In this document: positions 24,232-32,255 of the stretch, piece after piece | Position numbering within the stretch: the stretch's first letter is position 1 | How the letters are laid out: each line of letters begins with the position of its first letter | NCBI RefSeq assembly: GCF_014117325.1 | Contig: NZ_CP059732.1 | Span: forward strand, 496,001-560,000 | From: Spirosoma foliorum | Lineage (GTDB): Bacteria; Bacteroidota; Bacteroidia; Cytophagales; Spirosomataceae | Length of the DNA: 64,000 nt | Direction: 5' to 3' | Program-made: the position numbers and the translations under genes | Notes under the pieces: model-generated | Database searches by the model: none | Told to the model about the DNA's origin: nothing | The model's input: the letters and a program-made list of their open reading frames with translations, nothing else

Positions 24232-24747
24232 ATGCCTCAACCCAAGTACGCCCACGAATCCATGACGGTCATGACCGAAATGGTATTGCCTAACGACACC
24301 AATACGCTTAACAATCTGATGGGTGGGCGACTGCTGCACTTCATGGATATTGCCGCTGCCATTGCTGCGCAAAAACATTCTAATCGGATTGTGGTCACGG
24401 CGTCGGTCGATAATGTATCCTTCTCCGAACCCATCCGATTAGGCAATATTGTAACCATGAAAGCGCAGGTGACGCGAGCGTTCAGTTCGTCGATGGAGGT
24501 CTTTATTGAGGTGTGGGCCGAAGATATTCCTGCCGGTATTCGGGTTAGCACGAACAGTGCATTCTATACGTTCGTGGCTGTCGATCAGAGTGGACGACCC
24601 ATTGAAGTGCCAGCCGTTATACCCGAAACGGACGAAGAAAAAGATCGTTACGCCAGCGCTCTACGTCGGCGGCAGTTGCGGTTGGTGCTGGCCGGACGCA
24701 TGAATCCGCAGGATGCCACAGAATTGCGGGAGTTTTTGAAAGTCTGA
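24232..24747 (+). CDS. Acyl-CoA thioesterase (hotdog fold)
   Basis: The 171-residue hotdog protein contains VLPNDTNTLNNLMGGRLLHFMDIAAAIAAQKHS, the N-x-x-G-G-x-x-L-x-x-x-D signature of YciA/Acot-type acyl-CoA thioesterases, then VVTASVDNVSFSEPIRLGNIVTMKAQVTRAFSSSMEVFIEVW. These enzymes cleave acyl-CoA to free acid and CoA. The TGA stop merges with the left arm of a family A inverted repeat, which also ends the convergent gene. Confidence 0.92.
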   Translation: MPQPKYAHESMTVMTEMVLPNDTNTLNNLMGGRLLHFMDIAAAIAAQKHSNRIVVTASVDNVSFSEPIRLGNIVTMKAQVTRAFSSSMEVFIEVWAEDIPAGIRVSTNSAFYTFVAVDQSGRPIEVPAVIPETDEEKDRYASALRRRQLRLVLAGRMNPQDATELREFLKV

Positions 24748-24850
24748 ACCTGGATTTTTATGATTTTACTGACCGACTATGATTTTTACGGCTTCGCCAA
24801 AAAGAATAATAAAATCATAGTCGGTCAGTAAAATCACAAAAATCCAGGTT
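24747..24850. repeat. Long inverted repeat, family A (copy 3), between convergent genes
   Basis: The arms 24747-24787 and 24811-24850 are almost perfect complements (AACCTGGATTTTTATGATTT, then TACTGACCGACTATGATTTT). The left arm starts on the last base of the thioesterase TGA, and the right arm ends directly at the stop codon (24851-24853) of the convergent gene. The sequence is nearly the same as copy 2 at 4692-4804. Confidence 0.93.
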
Positions 24851-25327
24851 TCATTTGGCCAGCTTCAACGACTGCCAGGCCACCATCTGCCATTGGCCCG
24901 CATTGCGAACATAAACCGAGATATAGCGTAAATGGCTGTTTAGTGCTTCGCCGTTGTTGATGGCAACTAGTGAACAAAGTCCATTAATCACTGCTGTATT
25001 GCCATAGATTCGTACTTTCTGCTCTTCGATATCGATGGAGCTGTACTTTGTTTTCCCATCCCGAATTGATTGAAGATAGGATTGCTTCGTATCGGTACCG
25101 CCGTTCGAATGAGCGTAAACCAGATCATTCGCAAGCACACGGTCTAGTACGCCTAAATCAGCCTTTACCTGTGCTGCGAACCGCTGTTTTTCGGTTTCGA
25201 TAACGGCCTTTTCATCCGCCGATGTAGCTGTAAACGAGGTCGACGCAGCGGCTGAGGGTGATACTGATGTTTGAGCCCGCACAAACTGAAGGGCGAAGAA
25301 TAAACCTAAGGTTAACGTGAATTTCAT
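24851..25327 (-). CDS. Exported SnoaL/DUF4440-like (NTF2-fold) protein
   Basis: The 158-residue protein has a signal peptide (KFTLTLGLFFALQFVRAQ) and an NTF2-like domain: DEKAVIETEKQRFAAQVKADLGVLDRVLANDLVYAHSNGGTDTKQSYLQSI, VRIYGNTAVINGLCSLVA, LRYISVYVRNAGQWQMVAWQSLKL. DUF4440 proteins of this layout are common in Bacteroidota; some act as small-molecule isomerases and most are uncharacterised. The stop abuts the family A inverted repeat. It follows the next gene by 4 bases and is probably co-transcribed with it. Confidence 0.83.
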   Translation of the reverse strand: MKFTLTLGLFFALQFVRAQTSVSPSAAASTSFTATSADEKAVIETEKQRFAAQVKADLGVLDRVLANDLVYAHSNGGTDTKQSYLQSIRDGKTKYSSIDIEEQKVRIYGNTAVINGLCSLVAINNGEALNSHLRYISVYVRNAGQWQMVAWQSLKLAK

Positions 25328-25331
25328 TGAA

Positions 25332-26180
25332 TTAATAAGAATAGGTGGTTACGGTCGCTACGGTAGGCTTAGCCTGGCCGGGATACTGCGAAAATTCAAC
25401 CTGTTTAATTAAACGTTTCTGGGTATCATACGTATTCTGATAGGTTGAAATATAAACATCTACCTGCGCCTGACTGCCATAGTTAATAGTTCGTTTTACG
25501 ACCGTGTTTTGGCTTGTTTCTCCCAGAAAGGTAAAATAGGCAGGGGGCGCATAATGATCCATATCATACACAAAAGCCGTAGTGTTATCTAACTTACCTG
25601 TTCTGTTGCTGTACTCATCGATCTGAGTAATATTTTTCGTATCGATCGTAATAGTCTGTCGATTAGAACCCCTAAGCACACTTTTCAAAATGCCTTCAGC
25701 TGAGTATTGCCTAAGGGTATCGAGAAGGGCATTTGCGTAAATACGCTTGGTATAAGCAAGAACGCGGCTTTGGGTACTATCGAGCGGGAACGAGTAGGTT
25801 TGTGTACCAGCATCGCTGGTTTGGGCCTCGGTCATTCGACCATTGGCATACGCATAGCGGTACTGATTTTTATGGGTGTACAACCCAATATCCGAGGCAC
25901 TGGTTTGGGTCAGTGTGTGTTTAACCGTCCGATTCTGAGCGTCGTACTGAAATGTGTATGTATCTGCGCCAACGAAATTATAAACCTGGCCATTTACCGT
26001 ATCTTTTCCGACATAGTTAAGGCTCGTTAATGGAGAGGTATAGTAGACCACCATTTTACTCACCCGCTCAATAGGTGGTTGAAATTGTCTTGCAGAAACA
26101 AATACAGGTTCAGAATCGGGGGTAGTGCAACTGTAAAAACCGATGCAACTAATCAGCAGAGGTAGGGTTGAGCGAATCAT
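25332..26180 (-). CDS. Hypothetical secreted lipoprotein with YD-repeat-like strands
   Basis: From the ATG at 26180 the product has 282 residues, with a hydrophobic N-terminus ending LLISCIGFYSCTTPD (probable lipid-modified Cys18). The rest has repeated beta-strand units such as YTFQYDAQNRTVKHTLTQ, YRYAYANGRMTEAQTS, TYQNTYDTQKRLIKQVEFS. These recall RHS/YD-type or DUF4595-like secreted proteins of Bacteroidota. No enzyme motif is seen. An in-frame ATG at 26210 would add 10 residues before the signal. Confidence 0.65.
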   Translation of the reverse strand: MIRSTLPLLISCIGFYSCTTPDSEPVFVSARQFQPPIERVSKMVVYYTSPLTSLNYVGKDTVNGQVYNFVGADTYTFQYDAQNRTVKHTLTQTSASDIGLYTHKNQYRYAYANGRMTEAQTSDAGTQTYSFPLDSTQSRVLAYTKRIYANALLDTLRQYSAEGILKSVLRGSNRQTITIDTKNITQIDEYSNRTGKLDNTTAFVYDMDHYAPPAYFTFLGETSQNTVVKRTINYGSQAQVDVYISTYQNTYDTQKRLIKQVEFSQYPGQAKPTVATVTTYSY

Positions 26181-26367
26181 AAGGCTATACTGTTTAGAAA
26201 GCCGGAACATCCGTTTCTGGAGTATCCAGCTCGGTTAACACGATTCAAAAAGACCAGGACTTTCGCTTAGGGCCATGGCGCAGCACTAAACAATTTCAGG
26301 TTGCTCTTCAATATAAAAGCATAGCCAGCCCAATTTGTTTATTTATCGGTTTATGTGGGTACAAAAA

Positions 26368-26387
26368 AACCGGCCAGTTGGCCGGTT
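26368..26387 (-). terminator. Rho-independent terminator of the 26.4-26.9 kb lipoprotein gene
   Basis: On the minus strand, AACCGGCCAACTGGCCGGTT is followed by TTTTTTGT. It lies about 30 bases after the lipoprotein stop. Confidence 0.85.
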
Positions 26388-26415
26388 AATAACTAATTAC
26401 AGAATCAGTATTGCT

Positions 26416-26907
26416 TTATTTCTTGGTACCTGTGATTGATTCGTACCGGCTGATGCGGCCACCTTGAACCGTTTCGGTAGTTGTCGTTATGGCAATTTGA
26501 TTACTGTCAAAAACGCCTGTTGCGGTAAAGTCACCTGTAAACGTCTTGTTCAGCACGGCCATTTGATCCTGTGTGCGATCAATAACCGTGAATGCTTTAC
26601 CTGAAGCATCCAACTGAGCCGTAACCTTTAGGGCTGTTGGGCGAGGAACCGTTGTTTCAATGTAAATTTCCTTTGCATTCGATCCTTTGGTGATGGTAAT
26701 TGTGGCTGTTCCTGATTCTGGTGCGCTTTCAACGCCACCCACCGTAAACGAGGTTTGAAAGCCACCTACGTACGTACCAACGTATTGATCGCGTGGGTCA
26801 ACGCCATCGGTGCCACCCGATTTTTTACAGGATGTAGTTAGTAGAGCGATTGCAAGTACTAGAAAGAGCACATTCCGGAAAGGCCGGACGGCGAAAGAAG
26901 TAGTCAT
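26416..26907 (-). CDS. Hypothetical lipoprotein
   Basis: From MTTSFAVRPFRN at 26907 the product has 163 residues and a lipoprotein signal (NVLFLVLAIALLTTSCKKSGG, Cys27). The mature part YVGTYVGGFQTSFTVGG, ATITITKGSNAKEIYIET, GDFTATGVFDSNQIAITTTTET looks like a small beta-barrel lipocalin-like domain, as in many short Bacteroidota lipoproteins. The function is unknown. Upstream in-frame codons to 26994 are not used because they precede the signal peptide. Confidence 0.7.
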   Translation of the reverse strand: MTTSFAVRPFRNVLFLVLAIALLTTSCKKSGGTDGVDPRDQYVGTYVGGFQTSFTVGGVESAPESGTATITITKGSNAKEIYIETTVPRPTALKVTAQLDASGKAFTVIDRTQDQMAVLNKTFTGDFTATGVFDSNQIAITTTTETVQGGRISRYESITGTKK

Positions 26908-27358
26908 GGTTTGGTATAGATGGGTTGTGTCCATATGATGTCTATCAAACGTCGTGCCGGGTTTGTGAAGTATAAACCAGCACGAAAAGTGCAAATTTAC
27001 GTAGGTTTACGCTATGGCAGAACGATACCGCAATCAACTTTCTTACAACGCAGACAACCTGGTCGTGACCCTTTCTGAGTATTTTATTAAGAAACCTTGT
27101 GTTGGTTAAAGCCGCTACTATTCAGCTCGTACTAAACGATTACAATAAATACAAACTCTGTATTTTATTTTATATTAAATAGAAATTGTAGAATTTTATC
27201 TATAAATATATTTAATATTACAAATTATATTTTGAATAGCTAGATAATTTCATACCTTCCTGCATTGGTATTGCATTGCCTTCTTGGTGAAACAGCGTTT
27301 TGGCGAAAACCAAAACATTGAAATCAACCAATACATAGTCTAAACGCAGGAAAAGCTC
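26908..27358. other. 451-bp AT-rich intergenic region upstream of tldD
   Basis: The region 27120-27245 is strongly AT-rich (runs such as TATTTAATATTACAAATTAT). A weak promoter-like pair can be read: TTTG at 27231-27234, 18 bases, then TACCTTCC at 27253, which departs from TAnnTTTG. No gene, RNA or inverted repeat with long arms was seen here, which is notable given their frequency elsewhere. Confidence 0.5.
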
Positions 27359-29002
27359 TTGAATCGACGAGATTTTATGCAGGTAGCGGGCCTGGGCACC
27401 GGTACACTGATGCTATCACAACTCCCCGTTTTCGGGCGCCCCGTCTCCGAAGAAGCCCTACTCGCTCCTGGTCTGGATGTGGTCGTAAAGAAACGTCTGG
27501 CCGATGCTGCTCTCAATGCCGCCAAGTCAAAAGGCGCATCGTATGCCGACGTTCGTATTGGTCGTTACCTGAATCAGTTCGTTATCACCCGTGAAGACAA
27601 GGTTCAGAATATTGCGAGTACAGAATCGTATGGCGTAGGTATTCGCGTTATTGCCGATGGGTGTTGGGGATTTGCAGCTGTTGGCGATGCTAAAACCGAA
27701 ATGGAATTGGCTAAAGCCGCTGAGAAGGCCGTTGCTATGGCCAAAGCAAACGCTTTATTACTATCAGGTGATCCAGTGCAACTGGCTCCGCAAAAAGGCT
27801 TTGGGGAGATAAGCTGGAAAACGCCCATCCAGAAAAACGCCTTCGAAATCCCTATAAAAGAGAAAGTTGATTTGCTGATGGCGGTTAACGGTGCTGCTAC
27901 GAAAAACGGGGCCAGCTTTGTTAACTCCCAGCTATTTCTAATAAACGAACAGAAATACTTCGCATCGACTGATGGTTCGTATATCGATCAGGATATTCAT
28001 CGGCTATGGCCTAGTTTCACTGTTACGGTTATCGATCCCAAAACCGGGAAGTTTGAAACGAGAGATGCCCTGAGCGCGCCAATGGGTATGGGCTACGAAT
28101 ATCTGCAAACAAATCCCGCCGACAAAATAACGGGTATTACCACTCGATACAACCAAGGCTACGACATGCTCGAAGATGTAGTAGCTGCGGCCAAACAGGC
28201 GAGACAAAAACTCACCGCCAAATCGGTTGAAGCGGGTAAATACGACCTGGTCCTTGATCCATCGCATACCTGGCTGACCATTCACGAATCGGTTGGGCAC
28301 CCGCTGGAGTTAGACCGCGTGTTGGGGTACGAAGCCAATTTCGCCGGTACGTCCTTTGCGACTATCGATAAGTGGAAGACAAAGGGTTTCAATTACGGCA
28401 GTGATCAGGTTACTCTGTTTGCCGATAAAACCCAGGTTGGTTCTTTAGGGGCTGTTGGTTACGATGATGAGGGCGTTCAAACCAAACGTTGGGATCTGGT
28501 TAAAGATGGGATTCTGGTCAATTATCAGGCCATCCGGGATCAGGTTCACATGTTGGGAGAAAACGAATCGCAGGGCTGCTGTTATGCCGATAGCTGGGGC
28601 TCGGTTCAGTTCCAGCGCATGGCTAATGTGTCGTTGGCCGCCGGTAAAACACCCATCTCGGTTGATGAACTAATTAAAGATGTCAAGAAGGGCATTTACA
28701 TCATTGGCGATAGCTCCTACTCCATTGATCAACAGCGCTATAACTTCCAGTTCAGCGGCCAGTTAGCCTACGAGATCAAGGATGGGCAGATCGTTGGTAT
28801 GCTCAAAGATGTGGCCTATCAATCCAATACGCAGGAATTCTGGAACTCCTGCGTAAAAGTCTGCGATGAGCGCGATTACCGCTTAGGCGGCTCATTTTTC
28901 GACGGAAAGGGTCAGCCAATCCAGATCAATGCTGTCTCGCACGGCAGCGCAACCGCCCGGTTCAACGGCGTCAATGTGATCAATACAGCCCGGAAAATAT
29001 AA
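27359..29002 (+). CDS. tldD: TldD-family metalloprotease subunit with Tat-like signal
   Basis: The 547-residue protein starts at TTG with MNRRDFMQVAGLGTGTLML, a twin-arginine-like motif (RRDF) and hydrophobic stretch ending near SQLPVFGRP. The TldD domain follows, with the metal-binding HESVGHPLELDRVLG (HExxxH) and VGYDDEGVQTKR, QGCCYAD. TldD and TldE form a heterodimeric zinc protease, known in E. coli for microcin maturation and CcdA degradation. E. coli TldD is cytoplasmic, so the apparent Tat signal here is unusual. An inverted repeat separates it from tldE. Confidence 0.9.
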   Translation: MNRRDFMQVAGLGTGTLMLSQLPVFGRPVSEEALLAPGLDVVVKKRLADAALNAAKSKGASYADVRIGRYLNQFVITREDKVQNIASTESYGVGIRVIADGCWGFAAVGDAKTEMELAKAAEKAVAMAKANALLLSGDPVQLAPQKGFGEISWKTPIQKNAFEIPIKEKVDLLMAVNGAATKNGASFVNSQLFLINEQKYFASTDGSYIDQDIHRLWPSFTVTVIDPKTGKFETRDALSAPMGMGYEYLQTNPADKITGITTRYNQGYDMLEDVVAAAKQARQKLTAKSVEAGKYDLVLDPSHTWLTIHESVGHPLELDRVLGYEANFAGTSFATIDKWKTKGFNYGSDQVTLFADKTQVGSLGAVGYDDEGVQTKRWDLVKDGILVNYQAIRDQVHMLGENESQGCCYADSWGSVQFQRMANVSLAAGKTPISVDELIKDVKKGIYIIGDSSYSIDQQRYNFQFSGQLAYEIKDGQIVGMLKDVAYQSNTQEFWNSCVKVCDERDYRLGGSFFDGKGQPIQINAVSHGSATARFNGVNVINTARKI

Positions 29003-29013
29003 GTATTAGGAAT

Positions 29014-29097
29014 TAGGAGTGAGGAGCTAGGAGTGAGAATACTTCCAGCAGCTATTGGCTTGCGCCAGCTATTCTCACTCCCCGCTCCTCACTCCTA
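29014..29097. repeat. 28-bp inverted repeat between tldD and tldE
   Basis: The arms 29014-29041 and 29070-29097 match with two mismatches (TAGGAGTGAGGAGCTAGGAG, then TGAGAATA), loop 28 bases. Each arm also contains a direct repeat, since GGAGTGAG occurs twice within it. It lies in the spacer of a two-gene operon, ending 13 bases before the tldE ATG. Confidence 0.9.
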
Positions 29098-29110
29098 TAT
29101 ACTCAAAGAA

Positions 29111-30451
29111 ATGGCAATCATTCTAACTGAAGCAGACGCAAAGACGCTGTTGCAAAAGGTTTTGAGCTACTCCAAAGCCGACGAGTGTGAAGTGAATTTA
29201 CAGGGCGAAGAGTGGAGCAATATTCGGTATGCGCTCAACAAAGTGACCACCTGTGGCTCAAAAACCTATAAAACAGTTTCGGTTCAATCGGCCTTTGGGA
29301 AAAAAGTAGGCGTTTCTACGGTCGATGAATTTGACGATGCTTCTTTGGAAAAGGCCGTTCGTCGTTCGGAAGAAGTTGCTCAGTTAGCTCCCGAAAATCC
29401 CGAATACATTGGCTTGTTAGGCCCTCAGCAATACCTTCCTGCCAGTGGTTTTTTCGACTCGACAGCGAACATGTCGGCAGTTGATCGGGCTAAAGCAGTG
29501 GCCCAGAGTATTCAAATCGCTAAGACGCAGAAACAAACGGTGGCTGGTTATCTGGAAGACCGTGTTGGCTATTCGGCGATGATGAATAGCAAGGGGTTGT
29601 TTGCATATTACCCCAGCACAAAAGTCAATTTCAGCGCCACCATCCGCACCGATAATGGAACTGGTTCGGGCTATGCCACGCAGGGCGTAAGCGAGTTCCC
29701 AAAGTTAAATACGGCGTCGGCCACACAAATCGCTTTACAAAAAGCGCTGGGTTCGGTAGGCGCGCGCGCTATTGAGCCGGGCAAATACACGGTCATTCTG
29801 GAGCCACTGGCTGCTGCCGTTTTACTCGAACACTTATTCCGAAGTCTGGATGCGCGTAGTGCCGATGAGGGTCGCTCATTTCTGAGCAAACCAGGTGGAA
29901 AGACTAAACTCGGAGAGAAAATCATGGACGAACGGGTAACGATCTACTCAGACCCAACGAACCCGGAATTACCCTCTTCGCCTTGGAGTGCTGATGGGCG
30001 TGCCCAGGAGAAACTTAACTGGATTGAAAAAGGCGTCGTTAAAAATCTGTCGTATTCCCGCTATTGGGCGCAGAAAAAAGGTGTCAAAGCTGTTCCGGCT
30101 CCAACCAATTTTATGATGGTGGGCGGAACGGCTTCGTTAGATGAGCTGATCAAAAGCACACAGCGAGGTATTCTGGTCACCAAATTCTGGTACATCCGCT
30201 CCGTCGATCCACAGTCATTGTTAGTTACCGGCCTGACCCGCGACGGTACGTTTTACATCGAAAACGGCAAAATCAAACATCCGATCAAGAATTTCCGGTT
30301 CAACGAAAGCCCCGTGATTATGCTCAACAATCTGGAAACGCTGGGAAAGGTAGAACGGGTGGTCAGTAGCGAAGGCTCCTTTAGTAATTACCTCATTCCG
30401 TCCATGAAAATTCGTGAGTTTACGTTCACGAGTTTGTCAGATGCAGTTTAG
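29111..30451 (+). CDS. tldE: TldE/PmbA-family protein
   Basis: The 446-residue protein starts [28 protein letters not shown] and contains the shared TldD/PmbA blocks: [101 protein letters not shown]. TldE lacks the HExxxH motif and is the non-catalytic partner of TldD. It has no signal peptide, in contrast to the TldD encoded upstream. The ATG at 29111 is chosen because upstream in-frame codons lie in the inverted repeat. Confidence 0.9.
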   Translation: [446 protein letters not shown]

Positions 30452-30452
30452 C

Positions 30453-30603
30453 ATCACTGGCGCGAGCATTTGCTCGTGCCTTTTAATGTCGCCAGTATTC
30501 ACTGGCGCATTAACTAGGTCTACTGTTCATTAGTGCCAGCGAATGCTGGCTTTATTAAAAGACACGACGGGGCCGCCCGTGCGGTAAATGCGCGCCAGAT
30601 CAC
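30453..30603. repeat. Imperfect long inverted repeat region between tldE and DAO gene
   Basis: The flanks CACTGGCGCGAGCATTTGCT (about 30455-30474) and GCGGTAAATGCGCGCCAGAT (about 30581-30600) are partly complementary over about 50 bases with gaps. Smaller palindromes lie within (GCGAGCATTTGCTCG, GCCAGTATTCACTGGC, GCCAGCGAATGCTGGC). It looks like a decayed version of the long repeats, or several hairpins side by side. Confidence 0.6.
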
Positions 30604-30606
30604 ATC

Positions 30607-31890
30607 ATGCCCACTCAAGAGAGTAACCAGACGAATCAGCTGAACCGGCGAACACTACTGAAACTGAGTCTCCATAGCGCAGTTGTCAGTGCATTGGGCG
30701 CTACTGCATCCGCACAAGCCCATGTTCCAAATTTCATCAAAGAGCCAGCTAAAAATGGCAAAATCGTTGTCATTGGAGCGGGTGCCTTTGGGGGCTGGAC
30801 AGCCTTACATCTACTACGAAAAGGCTACAACGTAACGCTTGTTGATCAATTTGGCCCTGGCAACAATCAGTCAAGTTCGGGTGGCGAAACCCGCCTGATT
30901 CGGGCGTATTATGCCGACCCGCTTTATGCCGACATGGCCATACGGGCTTCACAACTCTGGAAAGAGAACGAGCCGAAGATGGGGCAAAAAATACTACATC
31001 AGAATGGCCTTTTGCTCTTCAATTACCCATCTAGCAAGGCCGAAGCCGAAGCCGCCGTTTCGATCTACAAACGGTTGGGGCTTCCGCTCGAAAAAGTAAG
31101 TTTAGATGACGCTGTCAAACGCTGGCCGCAAATTGGTACTGAAGGACTGGATCACGTCATGTTCGACCCAACGGCAGGGTATCTGGATGCCCGCAAAGGC
31201 TGTCAGGCTGTTTGTAATCTGTTTGTAAAAGAAGGGGGCACGTTTTTGCAACAACAGGTAAAACAGGAAACCATTAAAGGTGGGAAGGCAACTTCCATCA
31301 CACTTGCCAATGGCACCGTATTGGAGGCCGATCAGTTCGTATTTGCCTGTGGTCCGTGGCAAACGCGCCTTTTCCCAGAACTCACGAAAAAACTTGTGGT
31401 GACCCGAGCCCTAGTGTTCTTCTTTGCCAGTCCCACAGGCCAATCCGATTTTATGGAGAATAAATTGCCAACCTGGATGGATCGGGATATGGCTGGGCCG
31501 TTTCGCTCGTTTGGGGTACCGGGCAGCGATTTTCGGGGTTTCAAATTGGGGTTGACTCCTCCAGATAACAACATAACGGATCGGTTTGATACCTATAACC
31601 GCTTTGTAAAACCGGAGGAATTTGAATTGGCCTTGGGTGTCATTAAACGACGATTCCCCAAAATGGTAGGTCAGCCGCTGATCGAACAGCGCGTTTGTCA
31701 GGTGACCATGACCCCCGACTCTGATTTCATTCTGGATACCCATCCCGAAGCCAGCAACCTCTGGGTGATGGGTGGCGATTCGGGACACGGCTATAAGCAG
31801 GGCGCTTCGTTCGGAGAGATGGCTGCCAATACTGTAGCGGGCGAGAAAGCTAAGCTGGAGAAGTTTTCGTTGAAACGGTTGATCGGGTAG
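30607..31890 (+). CDS. Tat-exported FAD-dependent oxidoreductase (DAO / sarcosine oxidase-like)
   Basis: The 427-residue product carries a twin-arginine signal (NRRTLLKLSLHSAVVSALGATASAQA; Arg14-Arg15) and a FAD-binding Rossmann motif VVIGAGAFGG (about 55-63). Further DAO-family blocks are TRLIRAYYADPLYADMAIRASQLW, FVFACGPWQTRL, VCQVTMTPDSDFILDTHPE and VMGGDSGHGYKQG. The layout is that of monomeric sarcosine oxidase or N-methyltryptophan oxidase, which oxidise secondary amines to imine and H2O2. Export of a flavoenzyme with bound cofactor fits the Tat route. The substrate is unknown. Confidence 0.87.
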   Translation: MPTQESNQTNQLNRRTLLKLSLHSAVVSALGATASAQAHVPNFIKEPAKNGKIVVIGAGAFGGWTALHLLRKGYNVTLVDQFGPGNNQSSSGGETRLIRAYYADPLYADMAIRASQLWKENEPKMGQKILHQNGLLLFNYPSSKAEAEAAVSIYKRLGLPLEKVSLDDAVKRWPQIGTEGLDHVMFDPTAGYLDARKGCQAVCNLFVKEGGTFLQQQVKQETIKGGKATSITLANGTVLEADQFVFACGPWQTRLFPELTKKLVVTRALVFFFASPTGQSDFMENKLPTWMDRDMAGPFRSFGVPGSDFRGFKLGLTPPDNNITDRFDTYNRFVKPEEFELALGVIKRRFPKMVGQPLIEQRVCQVTMTPDSDFILDTHPEASNLWVMGGDSGHGYKQGASFGEMAANTVAGEKAKLEKFSLKRLIG

Positions 31891-32255
31891 GTGTTCCTGT
31901 AGAATTAAATGTTGCCAGTTTTTGTATGACCCCCTTCTGGGTCAAATGTTTATAGTAGGGTCATCTATGCTATAAATATTTGACTCTGAAGGGGGTCATA
32001 CGTTATATCAATTTTAAGCCACAGTTCGTGCGGTTATGAAAAGCACGCATACGAGGAACTGGATTTACCCGTCCTGCACCTTTAGGTACTTTTTCGTTAA
32101 TGCTGGATTTTGGCACGCTACCAAAAACTGTGTTACTGCCAACTTTAACGCGTTTTTGTTATATTTTTTTGGTGAGGTCGAAGTAACTGGAAGCCTTCTT
32201 TTCCTTTTCGATATAGTACGCTTAGCTAGGACCGTACACTCCCCTCAACACCTTT
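31891..32255. other. 365-bp intergenic region before the spinster-like MFS gene
   Basis: It contains the long inverted repeat at 31924-32001, then about 250 bases with no recognised gene. A plus-strand frame at 32036-32269 is open but has no family features and overlaps the MFS start, so it is not called. Confidence 0.5.
31924..32001. repeat. 31-bp inverted repeat downstream of DAO gene
   Basis: The arms 31924-31954 and 31971-32001 match with three mismatches (GTATGACCCCCTTCTGGGTC, then AAATGTTTATA), loop 16 bases. It lies 33 bases after the DAO stop, between co-directional genes. It has no T-tract. Confidence 0.88.
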
